A DNA stretch of 64,000 nt from Fasciola hepatica (GCA_948099385.1 CANUEZ040000024.1:23967001-24031000); one strand, 5' to 3'. Numbered from the stretch's first letter, positions 46,932-59,800 are shown. The notes: generated by a model from the sequence alone, not told the origin. A program made the numbers and translations.

Positions 46932-48590
46932 TCACGTAGAACATTTAGGAGAGTACTTCAATGAAGGAAACCAAATGCATTCACTTAGTCAACAAAAATT
47001 AGCCTGACAGCACGGCCACCGTGATTAAGAGTAGAAGCAACAGAATCAACAATATGGCTAACAGCATCAAGGGTAGACAGAGAGGGTTTGTGGGCACACT
47101 GTGTCGGATCAAGAGAGTGAACTTGGGAATTATGAGACGGAGGAGTACATTCACAAATACTACCTGAAAAGCAGATGTGCAGGCTATCGGACGACATTTT
47201 TTGGATTCTTTCTTGGATGCAGGTGTGATGCGTACAGATCTTCAACAGTCAGGAATCATCCCAGAACTAATACAACGATTAGATAGGCCAGTCAAAGGGG
47301 ATATGAGTTTGAAAGAGCAGGCCTTTGGTAACATGGATGATAACAAGTCGGGGCCACCAGACTTATGGCACTTGACTTGTTGTAGGACTTTAAGAACAGA
47401 GCTAGGTGTAACGGGGTTGGGTTCATGGAACTCAATGTATGAAGCAGGGAGTAAAAATGCATCGAAATTAACGATGAACTGGTGATTCAAATCTTCGACG
47501 CTTAGCTTCAGCTTGGGCCTAGCATAGCACAACTGTTTCAGAGATTTCCACATCTCACGGCAGTTTTTGTTGCGCAGTACTGTGTCTATGTACAAATTAT
47601 TCAGATTTCGTACTTCAGTCTTGATGAGTATGGGTAGCTTTTTTACAGCATCGATAACCTGGCGGATAGTTCTGTTTGAAAAACATCGATGGTTATGGTC
47701 TGTGTACTTTGTACCAGGTTGACGGTGAATATATACATATATGTAATCATGCAGTAGCACCTGTGGGGGACGGTTGACTTCGGCGTTGTTTTTCCGTTAC
47801 CGACGAGACGTAGGCTGAGACGCGCACTGGCAGGAGAGTGATTAGTATCTACAGACGGGGGCCAAAATGATTGAAAGTCTTAAACCGCGTGCCAGCAGAA
47901 ACCGACAGCAATGCGATCGATCTGCGTCCAACGTTGTGAAGACCCAGGAGGACGCCAGGTTAGTCGATACTGCTTTCTGTGAGAAATTTGTACTCGCTAG
48001 GCATAGTCGCATAGTCTATGGTTGGTAAATAGTTGAATGAGCAGGTCACCATTATCGGCTCGGTCGGTTGCAACGTCAAATCGGCCTCCTATATATCGTT
48101 TCCAACTTGAGCACTGAAATCACCAGAAATAAACATCATTTCCGTAGAGCGCCCGTTGCGGAGTAGTTGATACAAATAATGATATAACTCGTTTTTAGTC
48201 TCAAAAGAGCTACAGTCAATTGAAGCATACACAGAAACGACAAACAGGCATCGACGCTCCAGTCTATTGCTGCTGACATGCACAGAATCGTCCAACCCAA
48301 ATGTATGCAGACGACTGCTGACCGGAATCCAATCGAGCACTGCATGCTCCGTTTTTATGCTCAGAGCGATGCCAACGCCAGAAAGACCGCGAGCACCAGA
48401 CAGCGAATCGACCGATACGCGGAGAGCAAAATGCGAGGCCTAAGTTGTATTATCACTGAAGTTCTTGTATGCGTCTTTTGGAGAAGCAACACATCTATTT
48501 TAAACGTTTCAAGGGACCTAGTTAAGACAACCTGTTGCCCCGTTTGACAAAGTGTGCGAACGTTGAAAGTAGCTAAGAGAATGCCTAGGT
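46932..48590 (-). pseudogene. Mosaic LINE, copy B (endonuclease plus RT start)
   Basis: On -, from 48590: NVRTLCQTGQQVVLTRSLE (endonuclease start), RCLFVVSVYASIDCSS, FISGDFSAQVGNDI, then GRFDVATDRADNGDLLIQLF. The segment 48076-46932 is nearly identical to 27121-28265 in the opposite orientation (positions sum to 75197, no indel). It ends after the start of a CR1/Jockey-like RT. Copy B therefore has the 5' part that copy A lacks, and copy A has the 3' part that copy B lacks. Confidence 0.78.
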
Positions 48591-49499
48591 TTGTTAATCA
48601 ATTTCCAGTTTTTCCTATCTTTAAGTTATTATCTTTATCGAGGGTTAGAAATGCTCGGTCACGACTCACTGTGGCTTATGGTATGCATTTAGAACTGGTA
48701 TGTGAAGAATGAGAAGCAGAAAGAAAAGAAATGTTTCCTGTGGGACCGTTGGAGATTTCCGGGCGAATCTTACTCCGCGGGTGCCCACGCTAGTTTTTTT
48801 TTGAGAACCGTTACCGGAGCCTGTGACCCAAAAGTCTGACGAACAGGGCTGTGAGGCGTTAACCTAACATGGTAGCGTGATCGAAATGCCTGTATAGGAA
48901 CTTCCTATGGTCCGTTATGTGAGACCTGATTGTTGATCCCACCATATCTTGTCTCGACTGGCAGACCACCATCCAAAAAGGCGTATGAACCACTCGCTCG
49001 GTCACCGGAGTCCAACACACAAATCCCCGGCAGGTAGCACTTGGTTGTGCACGGGCTAGAGCCGTTACCTCAAACAAAGGACCGTGCGACGCTAGGGATA
49101 TCACTTCGTATCCAATTCCCCGGGCTCCATGAACAGTTCTCCTACACACCACTCATGGGTAGGTGTCCTTCGGGACATTTCTGAAGCTTTCTCATCCTTT
49201 CGAAGCAGCATGCCGCATACAAGTAAAGTAGGTAATATCTTGTCTTCGCTGGTGCTCTACTATTCATCCGTTTTCCGGATTCAGTCTTTAGCCCCATGCA
49301 CACAATGGAGCAAGCGGAACATGGACAGTGTAACGCCCTTTGGGCCGTGGGCTGTCCAGCTTAGGCAGTGACAGCTGTTTAATGAAATACGATGATTTCC
49401 CCCACATAAAAGAAACAACGGATACTCCACTACCACGTCTACCTAGCGAAGGCTTTTAGATCGGTAAACTGCTTCGCTCCATGTTTATTCGCTGGAGTT
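48591..49499. other. Unannotated interval
   Basis: A - frame near 48859-49152 (with CWTPVTERVVHTPFWMVVC) is open for 97 codons but matches no family I can name. Otherwise nothing is recognised. Confidence 0.4.
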
Positions 49500-49690
49500 T
49501 CCTCTCTAGGGGCATGGTGGTTAGAATCAGATGTTGCCGGGCAACTGATTCAGAGACTGGACTTTTTCTGGCCTCTACCCACTGGAATGTCATGCATGAT
49601 TGCATCTGAGGCTTAAAGAAACCATCCTCTGTAGCTTTTTGGGTCACGGAGGCACGGAAGCCATCACACAATGCAAAGGTACAGTCTCGT
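49500..49690 (-). mobile_element. RTE-like LINE 5' UTR fragment
   Basis: Matches the 5' UTR of RTE copy 2 at 60540-60710 in the same orientation; shared blocks include ATGATTGCATCTGAGGCTT and GGCACGGAAGCCATCACAC. No coding part follows. Confidence 0.6.
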
Positions 49691-49726
49691 TAAGATATTT
49701 TGCTGGCAGATAGGCCGTCTCGTTAC

Positions 49727-49870
49727 CACAATTGACCTATTAGGACCTTATGCGGTTTTCTATTCCGAGTCTCAGGGTCTGGTCGCCGTCTATACCCAGT
49801 ACGGTGAGCCTTGAAGGCTACGAAGTATACCTTTCCTACTGCATCGATGCTGAAACGTAAAATACCGTTG
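49727..49870 (+). mobile_element. tRNA-derived SINE body
   Basis: GACCTATTAGGACCTTATGC, then GGTTTTCTATTCCGAGTCTC, AGGGTCTGGTCGCCG and CCTACTGCATCGATGC match the SINE copies at 36664 and 40744. The head is missing. Confidence 0.62.
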
Positions 49871-50264
49871 CAACGGTCCTGCAAACTTGGATCAAGGCAA
49901 AAGATATCCAGGCACCAAAAAGACTGGGGGCCATAGGACAATACCTGGAGGCGAACACGTAATATTCTTATGCTTTATAATTTATTTGAAATACAGAACA
50001 GACTAGTTGCCTCCCACATCTACTTTTTCCTTGTAAAAAAGCTTCATTTAATCGTTCTGAACTGAGCTGTTTCGTAAACATGATTGTCTTACAACGCTGT
50101 TTCCTTAGCAAACGCGCTCTTCGGTACTTTTTATTAGTGTGTGCCACCTGTCCGCTACCCTGATATTTGGCACTAAGCGAACACAATAATCTGAAGAGCG
50201 TGCTTCAAAGCCGACGAGAAAGAGGCGACCGAAAGTGACAAAACACGAGAAAGAACAATACACT

Positions 50265-50455
50265 TCTGGTTTTGATTTAAGCCTGGATTACAATTGTTTT
50301 CTACCCCTTTTTGTCACCATTATTCCCTATCAATTCCTACTTGCTAATTGGTCCAATCCTTTGACTTATCGTAATATATTGTGATGTAAGGGCATGAGCG
50401 TGAATCACTGAAAACGAGCATGTTCGCCAAACTGTTTTCCAAAACTACTTTACTC
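50265..50455 (-). mobile_element. Diverged Penelope-like element relic
   Basis: Collinear with 2950-3130 (left arm of PLE unit 1), at lower identity. Shared blocks include GATTACA, TTGTCACC/TTTCACC, ACTTATCGTAATATAT and TGAAAACGAGC. It is therefore an older copy of the same PLE family, with RT coding sense on -. Confidence 0.62.
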
Positions 50456-50475
50456 TTACTTTTACGCGACTATAT

Positions 50476-51240
50476 TCTGCAAGAGGATAAGTCGACTTCA
50501 CGGATATTACGGACTACTGCTGACCAAGCGCGGCAGTCGGAAGCGAACTCGGCACAGATCGTGATCCAGTCCTTTTTCCATTGCCGGGTTCCATAGACCG
50601 ACCGAAGATCTAGAAGCCCTACGTCTTTTTCTACGGTACTAGTCCAGCTTTTGAGCTGCCCGTCAAAGCAACGATGAGAACTAGGGCAAGTAGCAAAACA
50701 GCGTTCGTTTGGTTATTTCTAAGGTATGGCCGAACCACTGCAGTCATTGACGTTGAAGGGGGAAGGAGAGTACACTGATACCAGAGCATCGTCTCCTTAC
50801 CTCTTCGTTGGGCACCGTCGTGCCGGTTGACTTTGAGGATTTACCGCATGCACCGCTGATCGAAAACCTCCAGCCCTCCAGTGTCATCAGCTTGTAGTGA
50901 CCAGGTTTAGCAGCCACATATAAGTACGGAGCGGGTGGCGGCACGATGAACACGAATTTTGGTCCTTAATTCGATTTTGCTGCGAGTCCACGGCGTTTAC
51001 CTTAGCTGAAGGGAAACTCATCTGGCGCTGTCGAACCGTAATACCAATTTACCTTCTGCCTGACCGTTCGGAAACACAATTGAGCCTAGGTATTTGAATG
51101 AAGAGACGTATTCAACTGATCGGTAATTGATGGACAGTTGTTGAATTTTCGGGCCTAGATGGGTTGTGAAGGCCTTGGTTTTGGTTGAATTTACTTCTAG
51201 TCCGATGAACATCGCGAAAAATGGATTCCGTCGAGGATTG
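50476..51240 (-). pseudogene. LINE family 2, RT distal part and C-terminal domain
   Basis: On -: MFIGLEVNSTKTKAFTTHLG, VEYVSSFKYLGSIVFPNGQA, then LQWFGHTL, and RAAQKLD with DVGLLDLRSVYGTRQWKKDW. The last block matches GLQAVYGVRNWKRNW of the LINE at 33800. Frameshifts occur in between. Confidence 0.72.
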
Positions 51241-51284
51241 GTTGGAGTGCAGCAGTGGAGTCTCTTAGAACGACAATATCATCC

Positions 51285-51790
51285 ACAAACTCAGTTCAGT
51301 TTATAAAACCACTAACCTCACAATTTTGTGCCCTGGTTTCGGCTGCTACCTTTCGGCATCGTCCAGTAAAAGGCAAAAAGAATAGAAGCATAGTGATAAA
51401 GATCCAAAAAATCAAAGTATCAAGGGAAAATCAAGACGACACGGAAAGAGTCCGAATACAACTACGCCACTGACCGCGAGACCTTGCCATACCACCCAAT
51501 GTTCCCAACCATTTGGCAGGCGCATCACGTGGACCCCAACCCGGAAATCTAACAAGTCCTGCTTGGCCAAGTCCATTAGTCAAGATTTTCATACTTCTTT
51601 GCCATGTCCGAGACTGACCACCTCGACCAACCTTCCAACCATTAGCTGTCTCGGAGAACAGAGCACGCCGAGGAAGTCTATCGGTGGACATACATAACAC
51701 ATGCCCCGGTCATCCTAATCTGCTTAGATTCTGTACTTGATCCACAGACTGACCTCTCGTTCCCAACACCTTACGTCTAACGTCAACATT
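51285..51790 (-). pseudogene. RTE-like LINE C-terminal domain and 3' UTR, nested
   Basis: On -: VLGTRGQSVDQVQNLSRLG, MLCMSTDRLPRRALFSETAN, VGRGGQSRTWQRSMKILTNG, FPGWGPRDAPAKWLGTLGGM, ending RTLSVSS. The 3' UTR continues to about 51290. It lies between two parts of a LINE family 2 copy on the same strand, so it appears to be nested in it. Confidence 0.75.
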
Positions 51791-51794
51791 TTTG

Positions 51795-52115
51795 ATTGAA
51801 TTATAGTCCAAAGGGACTCTCGTTTAACCGAATCGGAGGCGGTCCGGAGGACGGTGAAGTTAGCTATCGTTAGCCATTGGAATTTATAGCGGCGCTTAGT
51901 ATTTCGCACAGTGTGAAGATTCGATCAACACAGCCTCACTCACGGCGAAAACCCCTTTGGTTAGGGCGAGTGAGTCGGGTTTTTCCCTCGGACAAACAGT
52001 TGTAACAGCGTCTCAAGAATCTTTGCGGCGACACCGATCAAGCTGATCCCTCTGTGGTTTCTGGCTGTCCACTGGCGGACCGGTATTCGTGCGCAGAAAT
52101 GTCAGAACATCTAAA
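51795..52115 (-). pseudogene. LINE family 2, RT N-terminal part
   Basis: On -: ARNHRGISLIGVAAKILETL, then RRYKFQWLTIANF and RTASDSVKRESLWTI (motif A; the catalytic Asp is lost in the FIDF-equivalent). Continuous in order with 51240-50476 once the RTE piece is removed. Confidence 0.7.
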
Positions 52116-52765
52116 TATGACCCACTCGTCGATGGAGTGGAGTTAATTCATTGTAATCCCACGTGCGCTCGAGTTTGACTTCCTGGTGGCTGTGAAGAAA
52201 CAGTTTTAATTTTTCAACTAGCTCCAGCACCCACTCAACAAACCCCACCTTCCATTTCACATAGAAGCCCCACGAACGATACGCCCAATGTAATCACAGA
52301 CAAATCCACCAAACGAGTCAGACTTACCTTCTGATACTCAGATATTTTATTTCCCGTAGACACTCGCACGGATCTATTGTCTTCATACGAACAGCAGCAA
52401 CGAATTCGTCCTTACATCCTTCGTAATCGGGAAGTTTAAACAAATCATTTCGTACGCATAATGATCTTCATTACACCAATAAAAACTAGCTGCGGAGAAT
52501 GTGGCATATTACTCCTTGTTTCGTCAGTTGTGCATTTACTACGCCCTTTCTGTTCCATAAATTCATCACATGCTCTCTGTGAATTTCAGCTCTCATGCCG
52601 CACGTATTTGTCGAATAAAGCTTAATATCTGGGCCTCCTATCGTCTCACTTTCTCTCGGATGCTCCGGCTCAATCGCATACTATAACACAGACATGACTA
52701 AGTCAAGTTGGAATGCTTCTTCTCGCCAAATAGAGCCAAAAAGTGTACATAACCTGTCAACCAAT
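52115..52765 (+). mobile_element. CsRn1-like gypsy 3' end (copy 3)
   Basis: YDPLVDGVELIHCNPTCARV, then RLPGGCEETV and FQLAPAPTQQ, match the end of integrase in gypsy copy 1 (near 56490-56620). Non-coding sequence with AATAAAGC at 52613 follows and is probably part of a 3' LTR. It splits LINE family 2 sequence on the opposite strand (51795-52115 and 52770-53340). Confidence 0.6.
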
Positions 52766-52769
52766 GGCG

Positions 52770-53340
52770 ATGAACAGGCTTTATATACTTCTGGTGGCAT
52801 TTCTGCCCTTCAGCTTGTTACTGACTTCTGTGATTTTCGCGGTACTGCGCGGGTCGCAGTTGCTTTCGTACTGGACTGGGGGAGTTGACATTGGTTGGTC
52901 CGCTGGGTGATCTGCTGACCGGTTGAGCAGTTGGCCGACCCAACGGTAAATTTTGCCACTTTGTTTCAGTATTAAGTTTCCTGTCGCGTCTCGAAGAAGC
53001 GAATATCATTTGCTGTACGTATTCGATGAGTTGCGAATGGGATCGAACATTTTATCGAAGTCATCGATTTCTGACGCGGTCTCCATTTTTTCGGCTATTT
53101 GCGATCAGTTTTGGTGGAGCTTGTGGTTTCTTGTTGCAGTTTGCGGCGCTCACCACTACCTGCGAGCCGTGCTTCATGTGCTTTGGTTGACAACGGGAGC
53201 GTATTCTCAGAGATCTAATCTTTTCCCGTCTTTTTGTTCTCCCGAGTATTGTCCGAGCAGCTTCTTTCATTTTCGACTTTATTTGAGTTCGCTGCACTTA
53301 CACAGAAACTTCGTCTTCCTGTGCGTTGGTTACGGCGATA
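52770..53340 (-). pseudogene. LINE family 2, EN-RT linker region
   Basis: On -: METASEIDDFDKMFDPIRNS, YSLLRDATGNLILKQSGKIY, RWVGQLLN, then KITEVSNKLKGRNATRS. These correspond to LLRDAVGLLILEQAKKMQRL and TRKLKNRKYPAEDG in the copy at 32520. Confidence 0.68.
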
Positions 53341-53403
53341 GGTTGAGTTGTGATTTCTCGTGACAGAGCCTTCTCACTTCTCTGGATTTTCTAGGGCAGT
53401 ATT

Positions 53404-53660
53404 GTTTATCCGGGAGAGCATAGACACTCTGTTTTACGAATGCCTGTCTATCGTCTATCTTTCTGTACTCTATCCGCACGTGCCGGGCAACGCTGGAAGA
53501 AGCGACGCGGCGGTCAGGCCATGACTTGGCGTAGACCTTTGAAAAATCTAGCATCAGCATTGGCCTAGGTTGGAGCTTCCTGCCTCCGTGGTTAGGGCCC
53601 AAGGGATGAGGATTGTCGTTGGTTAGAGAAGTTGAAGAACATGGCTCAGAGTAAAAGTCA
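53404..53660 (+). pseudogene. RTE-like LINE C-terminal fragment
   Basis: VLRMPVYRLSFCTLSARAGQ, RWKKRRGGQAMTW, LKNLASALA*VGAS, GPRDEDCRWLEKLKNMAQSK. The post-RT domain only, with two stops. Confidence 0.68.
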
Positions 53661-53907
53661 GTAGTGCGAATGCTGTGCGGTCTGTCTGTCGAACATTCGC
53701 GCCCCGTAAACAAGAAATTCCATCCCGGCCAACAAATTGACAAAGAACAACGGTAAATGTGTACGGTGAAAAGCCTTCGAAAAAATCAGTATTTTTTCTA
53801 TCACTCACGGTCTGTTTACTGTATTGTACACCCATTCCCTTATTTTTCTGACTGATTTTGTTGCGTTGGCACCTTGCTTGATCTCAAGCCGGTATATATA
53901 CTTACTA

Positions 53908-53910
53908 ATA

Positions 53911-53956
<46 letters not shown>
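53908..53956. repeat. (AT)n microsatellite
   Basis: TA-rich run of about 49 bases that interrupts or truncates the LTR-like sequence of gypsy copy 1. Confidence 0.95.
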
Positions 53957-53964
<8 letters not shown>

Positions 53965-54135
53965 GAAGTGGTTTCCTACTGTTTGTGTTATTGTTCGTTT
54001 TCCACATATTCTAACAGTTACTGTACTTTATTTTTCAGCTATATGTACAATTGACAAGCTGATTAAGGCCCTGCTTCCAGGCGAACTTCTTATTCTGTGA
54101 TTGATGTTGGACGCACGTTGTTGATCTATTACAAT
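53957..54135 (+). mobile_element. Gypsy copy 1, LTR/leader end
   Basis: Shares about 175 bp with 60755-60927, including TTTCCTACTGTTTGTGTT, GTACAATTGACAAGCTGATT and CCCTGCTTCCAGGCGA. In both places it ends close to TTGTTGAT..ATT. Such a pair at both sides of one pol region fits two LTRs of one element. The left edge is lost in the (AT)n run. Confidence 0.55.
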
Positions 54136-54151
54136 TTAATCAACTTGTCGA

Positions 54152-56620
54152 ATGGAGCGAGTACTTCAACCAAAATGATTTGATGTTGATCCTCATTCGT
54201 CTGACGCCACCGATCTCTGGATTCATTGGAAGGAAACTCTGGATAACTATTTGGATAACATAAAGGACCTAAATGTGGATAAACTCGCCAGTCTAACTAA
54301 TCTGGTTTCGCCGTCTGTCTACAAGAATATCGCCGATTGTACAAGCTTTGATTCCGCTATCGAAACGTTGACCAATCGGTACGTCCGACCTAAGAATGGG
54401 ATTTTTGCCTGACACATTCCCTCGACTGCTCGCCAGGGAAGCGGTCAGACTCTTGACCAGTTCCTTCAACGTTTGGAATTTCTCGCCGTTGACTGTAACT
54501 TCAAGGCAGTTACTTCTGAAGTAAATCGTGGTGAATTCATTCGTGGTTTGCTATCCAATGAAATTCCACAAAGACTACTGAAAAACAAACAACTGAACCT
54601 CAAAACAACGTTTCATCTCGCCAGACAACTGGAATTAGCTTACAATCTTTATCGTACAATCGTGATACCTCTATGTGTTTCCCATCAAAACAACATGACC
54701 TGAGTCTTTTTGACCTCATACGCCGACTTCGGAGGATGTGGTCTCAGCTGTGAGCAATTCGTCTTGCTATTTCTGCGGTTACGCACGTCATCCGCGGACT
54801 CGTTGTCCCGCAAGAGAAGCTGCATGTTTTACTTGTGGAAAGAGAGGACACTTTCAGCATGTCTGTCGTGCACATCAGTCAAAGCGAAATATCGACCGCG
54901 TCGCCTTTGCTGCAAACTCACTGCCGTCTGGCACGACTGCTGCCGCAGCACCCGCTTGTCTATCCGATGCTATCATCAGTAAACTCGTGAACGGCGTTTC
55001 CGTGCGTGCACTCATCGACACGGGAAGCCCCAAGAGCTACATTTCTCAAGCAATCGTAGGAAAACATAACTGGGCCACAGTGAATTCACACAAACATGTC
55101 ATAATGGCGCCTACATACTTATCTAGTAATACACGCGGACTTCGCATTGTTTCTCTCAAATAAAGAAATACCCTTTATGACCATGTTAAGCTGTCTGTTC
55201 TGCCCGACCTCTGTACTGACGTGCTGCTAGGTCATGACTACTTGAAACAACACCAGCGCGTTGAAATCCCCTTTTCAGGTGCATTGCCTACTTTGTTTGC
55301 GGTTTACTTGCTGTTCGTGTTGAACCACAGTCCCTCTTTCAGCATCTCTCTCCAGACCGTAGGTCAATCGCCACCAAGTCCCGCCGCCACACTCCTCAAG
55401 ATGAATCATTCATTCAATCAGAAATACGGACACTTCTTGAATGCGGCATAATAAAACCGTCCAAATCTCCATGGAGGGCGCAAGTTCTGGTGACCTCCAA
55501 TGGACGACATAGGCAAAGAATGGTCGTCCATTATGGTCAGACAATCAACCGATTCACTTATCTTGATGCTTAACCACTTTCTTGCATCGATGATATGATT
55601 GTAAAGATCGCCGGTTACTACGTAATCAGCGCCCTTGACCTGAAAAGTACCTACCATCAAATACCGATAAAAATTGAGGAACGCAAGTACACGGCTTTCA
55701 AGGCTTGCAATCGACCCTATCACTTCTGTCGGATTTACTTTGGTGCAACTAACGGTACTGCCTGCTTTCAGCGGACGATAAACGATAATTTCCACTGAAA
55801 AGATTGTGGGTACTTTTGCCTATCTCGACAACTTAACTATTTGTGGTCATAATGAGAACGACCCCGATCGTAATCTAGACAGCTTCTTGGAAGTCACCAC
55901 TAAATATGGCATAACGTTCAATAAAACCAAGAGCATTTTCCGAACCACGAAGATAAATATCCTGGGTTACGAGGTGTTTATTGGCGTCGTTAAACCAGAT
56001 CCAGAAAAATTACAGCCCTTAGTGATGCCTCCATCTCCGAATACTCTCAAAACCCAGGGGCGTATTGTGGGCATGTTTGCATATTACTCGCTTTGGGTCT
56101 CATATTTCCCGGACAAAATTCATCCTTCGGTAACGAAGCGAACATTTCCGCTTCCCCAGATGTCCTATACACTTTTACAATTCTTAAACAAGAACTTGCG
56201 AATGCCGCAGTCGTCACCATGGACCCAGGAATACTACTGGTTGTCCAAATCGATGCATCTGATATTGCCATTGCAGTTACTCTCAACCAAAACAGTAGAC
56301 CAGTGGCGTTTTTCTCTTGATCTCTATCTCCATCTGAGCAGCGCCACTCCGCCGTTGAGAAGGAGGCATACGCGATCATCGAAGCATTAAAAAATGGCGC
56401 CATTTCTTGGTCGGACATCACTTCAAAATGGTCACAGACCAACGGTCTAAATACTAACCGGGTGGTGCTGAAGAAGCATAACCGATATTCCAAAATACGA
56501 TCCTTTAGTAGAGGTGGTGGAACTGGTCGAATGCAACCCAAGTTACGCTCGAGTATGACTTCCAAATGGTTGTGAAGATTCGGTTTCATTACGTCAGTTA
56601 GCTCCGGCTGCTCACGATGA
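54152..56620 (+). pseudogene. CsRn1-like Ty3/gypsy gag-pol (copy 1)
   Basis: Gag starts at ATG 54152 (MERVLQPK, then a stop), continues DLWIHWKETLDNYL and TLDQFLQRLEFLAVDCNF, and ends in two zinc knuckles near 54765: CYFCGYARHPRTRC and CFTCGKRGHFQHVC. Protease: LIDTGSPKSYIS near 55011. RT: FIQSEIRTLLECG-like block, then AYLDNLTICGHN near 55818 (YLDN), ILGYEVFIGVVKPDPEKLQP. RNase H: VVQIDASDIAIAVTLNQNSR near 56240 and SEQRHSAVEKEAYAIIEAL. The integrase core is absent: RNase H is followed within about 80 bases by the integrase C-terminus (CNPSYARV, LRQLAPAAHDDD). Multiple stops and frameshifts. Confidence 0.82.
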
Positions 56621-56867
56621 TGATACGACCATCCTTGAACCAGACACCGAGCCAGAAACTTCATCGATGTCATCACCTAACCAGAGCACTTCTAAGGACA
56701 ATGCTCAAGCAGAACCTCACTTAGAAGAACAGAAATCCGTAGAAAATCTCCTCCAGCAGCGACAGAGAGTTTTTCCCCGCTGGCTGCGAAATCACGAAGC
56801 GTCAATTTTTTTTATTTACAGGCATACATAAACAGATGCGAACTGGTTTTACTCTTCATCTACCATC

Positions 56868-59800
56868 ATCATCATCATCATCACCGTACAGCGTTAAACA
56901 GTAGGGCAAGCTCCACTGATCACTGCCTTCCTCACCATCTTGCACGTTGAATTAGAAAGTATGAATATACAAGATGGACAGGGAGTGGACCTACATGCGT
57001 GGGAAAACGAAAGAATGCCCTAGTAGCAAACACACGGAATACACAGTCTAACTGTACAAACGCACACCGAACAGTCATTCTGATTCGACACAAAGTGACA
57101 ACACGATCGCTAATGTTCACGGTTCGCTGCCATATCCTTCAGTGTCTCCAGCCAACTGGTTGACAGATCTTTTCGACCCCAACCACGAACACGTGAGACA
57201 CCTACTTTTCCCAAGTCCGCTATACATTTTCTCATTCCTCGCTGCCACGTCAACTGTTGACCTCCCACGACTTCTTCCACTCCCTAGGAGGAACGGAGAA
57301 TAGGACACGGTACGGTACATGTGTTTGCAATACGTAACACCTGCCCCAACCAACGAAGTCTACTAAGTTGGATACGCTGTGACGGAACGTTTTCCGAATT
57401 AATACCCAATACTCGATTTATGACCTCATCATTGCCCACTCGGCTATTCCACCCAATCCTAGCGATACTACGCAAACATCGGTGGTCGGAAACCTCAAGA
57501 CGACGGATATCTTCTGCACGCAGACTCCAAGTCTCGCAACCATACAACAAAACTGAACGCACTGCGGAACAGTATACACGACCTTTCAACTTCAGCGAAA
57601 TATCAGGTCGGCGCCACAAGTGCTTCAGTCCAGCGTACGTCGCTCGAGCCTTCGATATACGCGTACTCACCTCTACTACTCTGCTCCCATCCTTCGTCAC
57701 GCTACTGCCGAGGTAGGCGAAGTGGTCGACAACTGACAACACCTCCCCATCGAGCATCAAGCTCGGAACCATTGACGTCCAGTCTTGTAACATCACTTCA
57801 CACTTTGAAGGTGCAAAGAGCATACCGAATGGAGCTACAGCTCTTGAGAGTCTACTTAGTGCACGTTGAGCATGTTCTGTGCATTCGAACAAACAGACAA
57901 GGTTGTCTGCGTAATCTAGATCACATAGCTTTCCATTATTTCCTAGTTCGACGCCTACATCCTGAAGGCTTTGCAGCGCACTCTCCATCATTTCGTCCAC
58001 GACGAAGTTGAACAGGAATGGAGACGTGGGACATCCTTGTCGAACACCACTGGTCGTTTCCAACCGATCGGATAGTTCACCGTAAACTCTTACGCGGCCA
58101 GAAGTATGAGAATACAATGATCTCAGTAGGTTCACGAACTTCTGGGGCATACCTTTTCGCTGAAGAGCATTGAAAAGCACTGTTCGATCAACTGAATCGA
58201 AGGCGCCTTTCAAGTCTAAGAAAACCATTATTGTCGGTCGGCGGTGCCTGCGACGCGTTTCAAGTAGTCAGCGAAGAGTACAAATCTCGTCGATGCATCC
58301 TCGACCTGGGTGGAATCCGGCCTGCTGTTCGCGGATGTACCTCTTGCGAGCGAGTGTAAGACGGTGCAGCAGAATCGAGGCTAATACTTTAGTGACTATC
58401 GGAATTAAGCTGATCCCATGATGATTACTACAGACATTGCGTATTCCCTTCTTGAAGATGAAAACAATCAATGACTCGCCCCATATTAACGGAATACGCC
58501 CCTCGTTCCAAATGTCACGGAGCAAAATGGCAAGTGATTTTGTCAAAACATTTCCACCCAGCTTAAAGAGAACTGGAGAAAGTTCGTTGGGACCTGCAGC
58601 TTTCCCTCGCTTTATTAATCGAATGCATGACTCTACTTTTACTTCCGATGGGGGCTCAAGTAATACCACCTAAGGAGTTGCAGTTTTTGACACATGAGTA
58701 ACTATACTAGCGTGCGGCCAGCTAAACTGTTCCTTGAAGTATTCGACCCAACGGTCTAGCCTTTGCTGTTTGCTTTGGATGGGTTCTCCATTTCTATCCC
58801 AAATCGTTTCACTGACCTGGGTGCGCCGTCCACCGGTGTCACGAATAAGTTTGAACAGTCTTTGACTGTTACCTGAAGCAGCTGCTATTCCCATTTCTTC
58901 GGCCACCTTCACCCACCAATTTTCGAGATCATTCTTAAGGCTTTATGTAACTTGATTCTGCAGATGTCTTCGTATCTTATTCATCTCCTCACAGTTCCGG
59001 AACTGACGCTTTTGCTCCATTGTACTCAGCGACTCTTGCGAGATCCAGTGTCTTTCATGGACAATGGATTTAGGACCACAGGCAAAACCTGCTGCAACGT
59101 GCATCGCCTGTTCGATGTGAGCCCAATGCTCATCTACATTACCGTTCGTCGTAAATCCTAGATCATGTGCTAGCTACTGCTCATAACGAGTGTGGACTTC
59201 TGGATCACACTTACGTTGTACAGCTAACCGGGTTTGCGGCTTGCGACGATGACCACGGAGCTGGAAAGATAATCGCATTAAAACTAATGCATGGTCAGAC
59301 TCTACGTACGTGGAACAGTAAAATCTACAGCTCTAAACAGAACTGCGCCACCGGTAACTTACGGTGATATGAACAATCTGGCTTAGAGTACCTGTAGAGT
59401 TAGAGCACCATGTCGCTGTGCGACGCGAGCTGTGTCGGAAATTGGTGCTAGACAAGAACAATCGATTGTCTGCACAAAACTGAAGAAGCCCATCCCTGTT
59501 ATCTGTACGCCCAGCGGGTAAAGCACAACGGCCACCTAAATAAGCTTCTGACACGCTAAGTTTGCCAACTCGTGCATTGAAGTCACCAGCTAGCACTATA
59601 ATGTCAGAACCTTTACTGCTGCGAACGAGGGTGGCGAGTTCATCATAGAACTCATCTTTCTGCGCGTCTGAACTGCAGTCCGTTGGGGCGTACGCCGAGA
59701 TCACAAACAAATTGCACTTGACAGAACATTCTTTTCGAACGCCGACTGACTCCTGGAGTTTCACAGCACATAAACGACCGTTAATCGGGATCCAGTCTAA

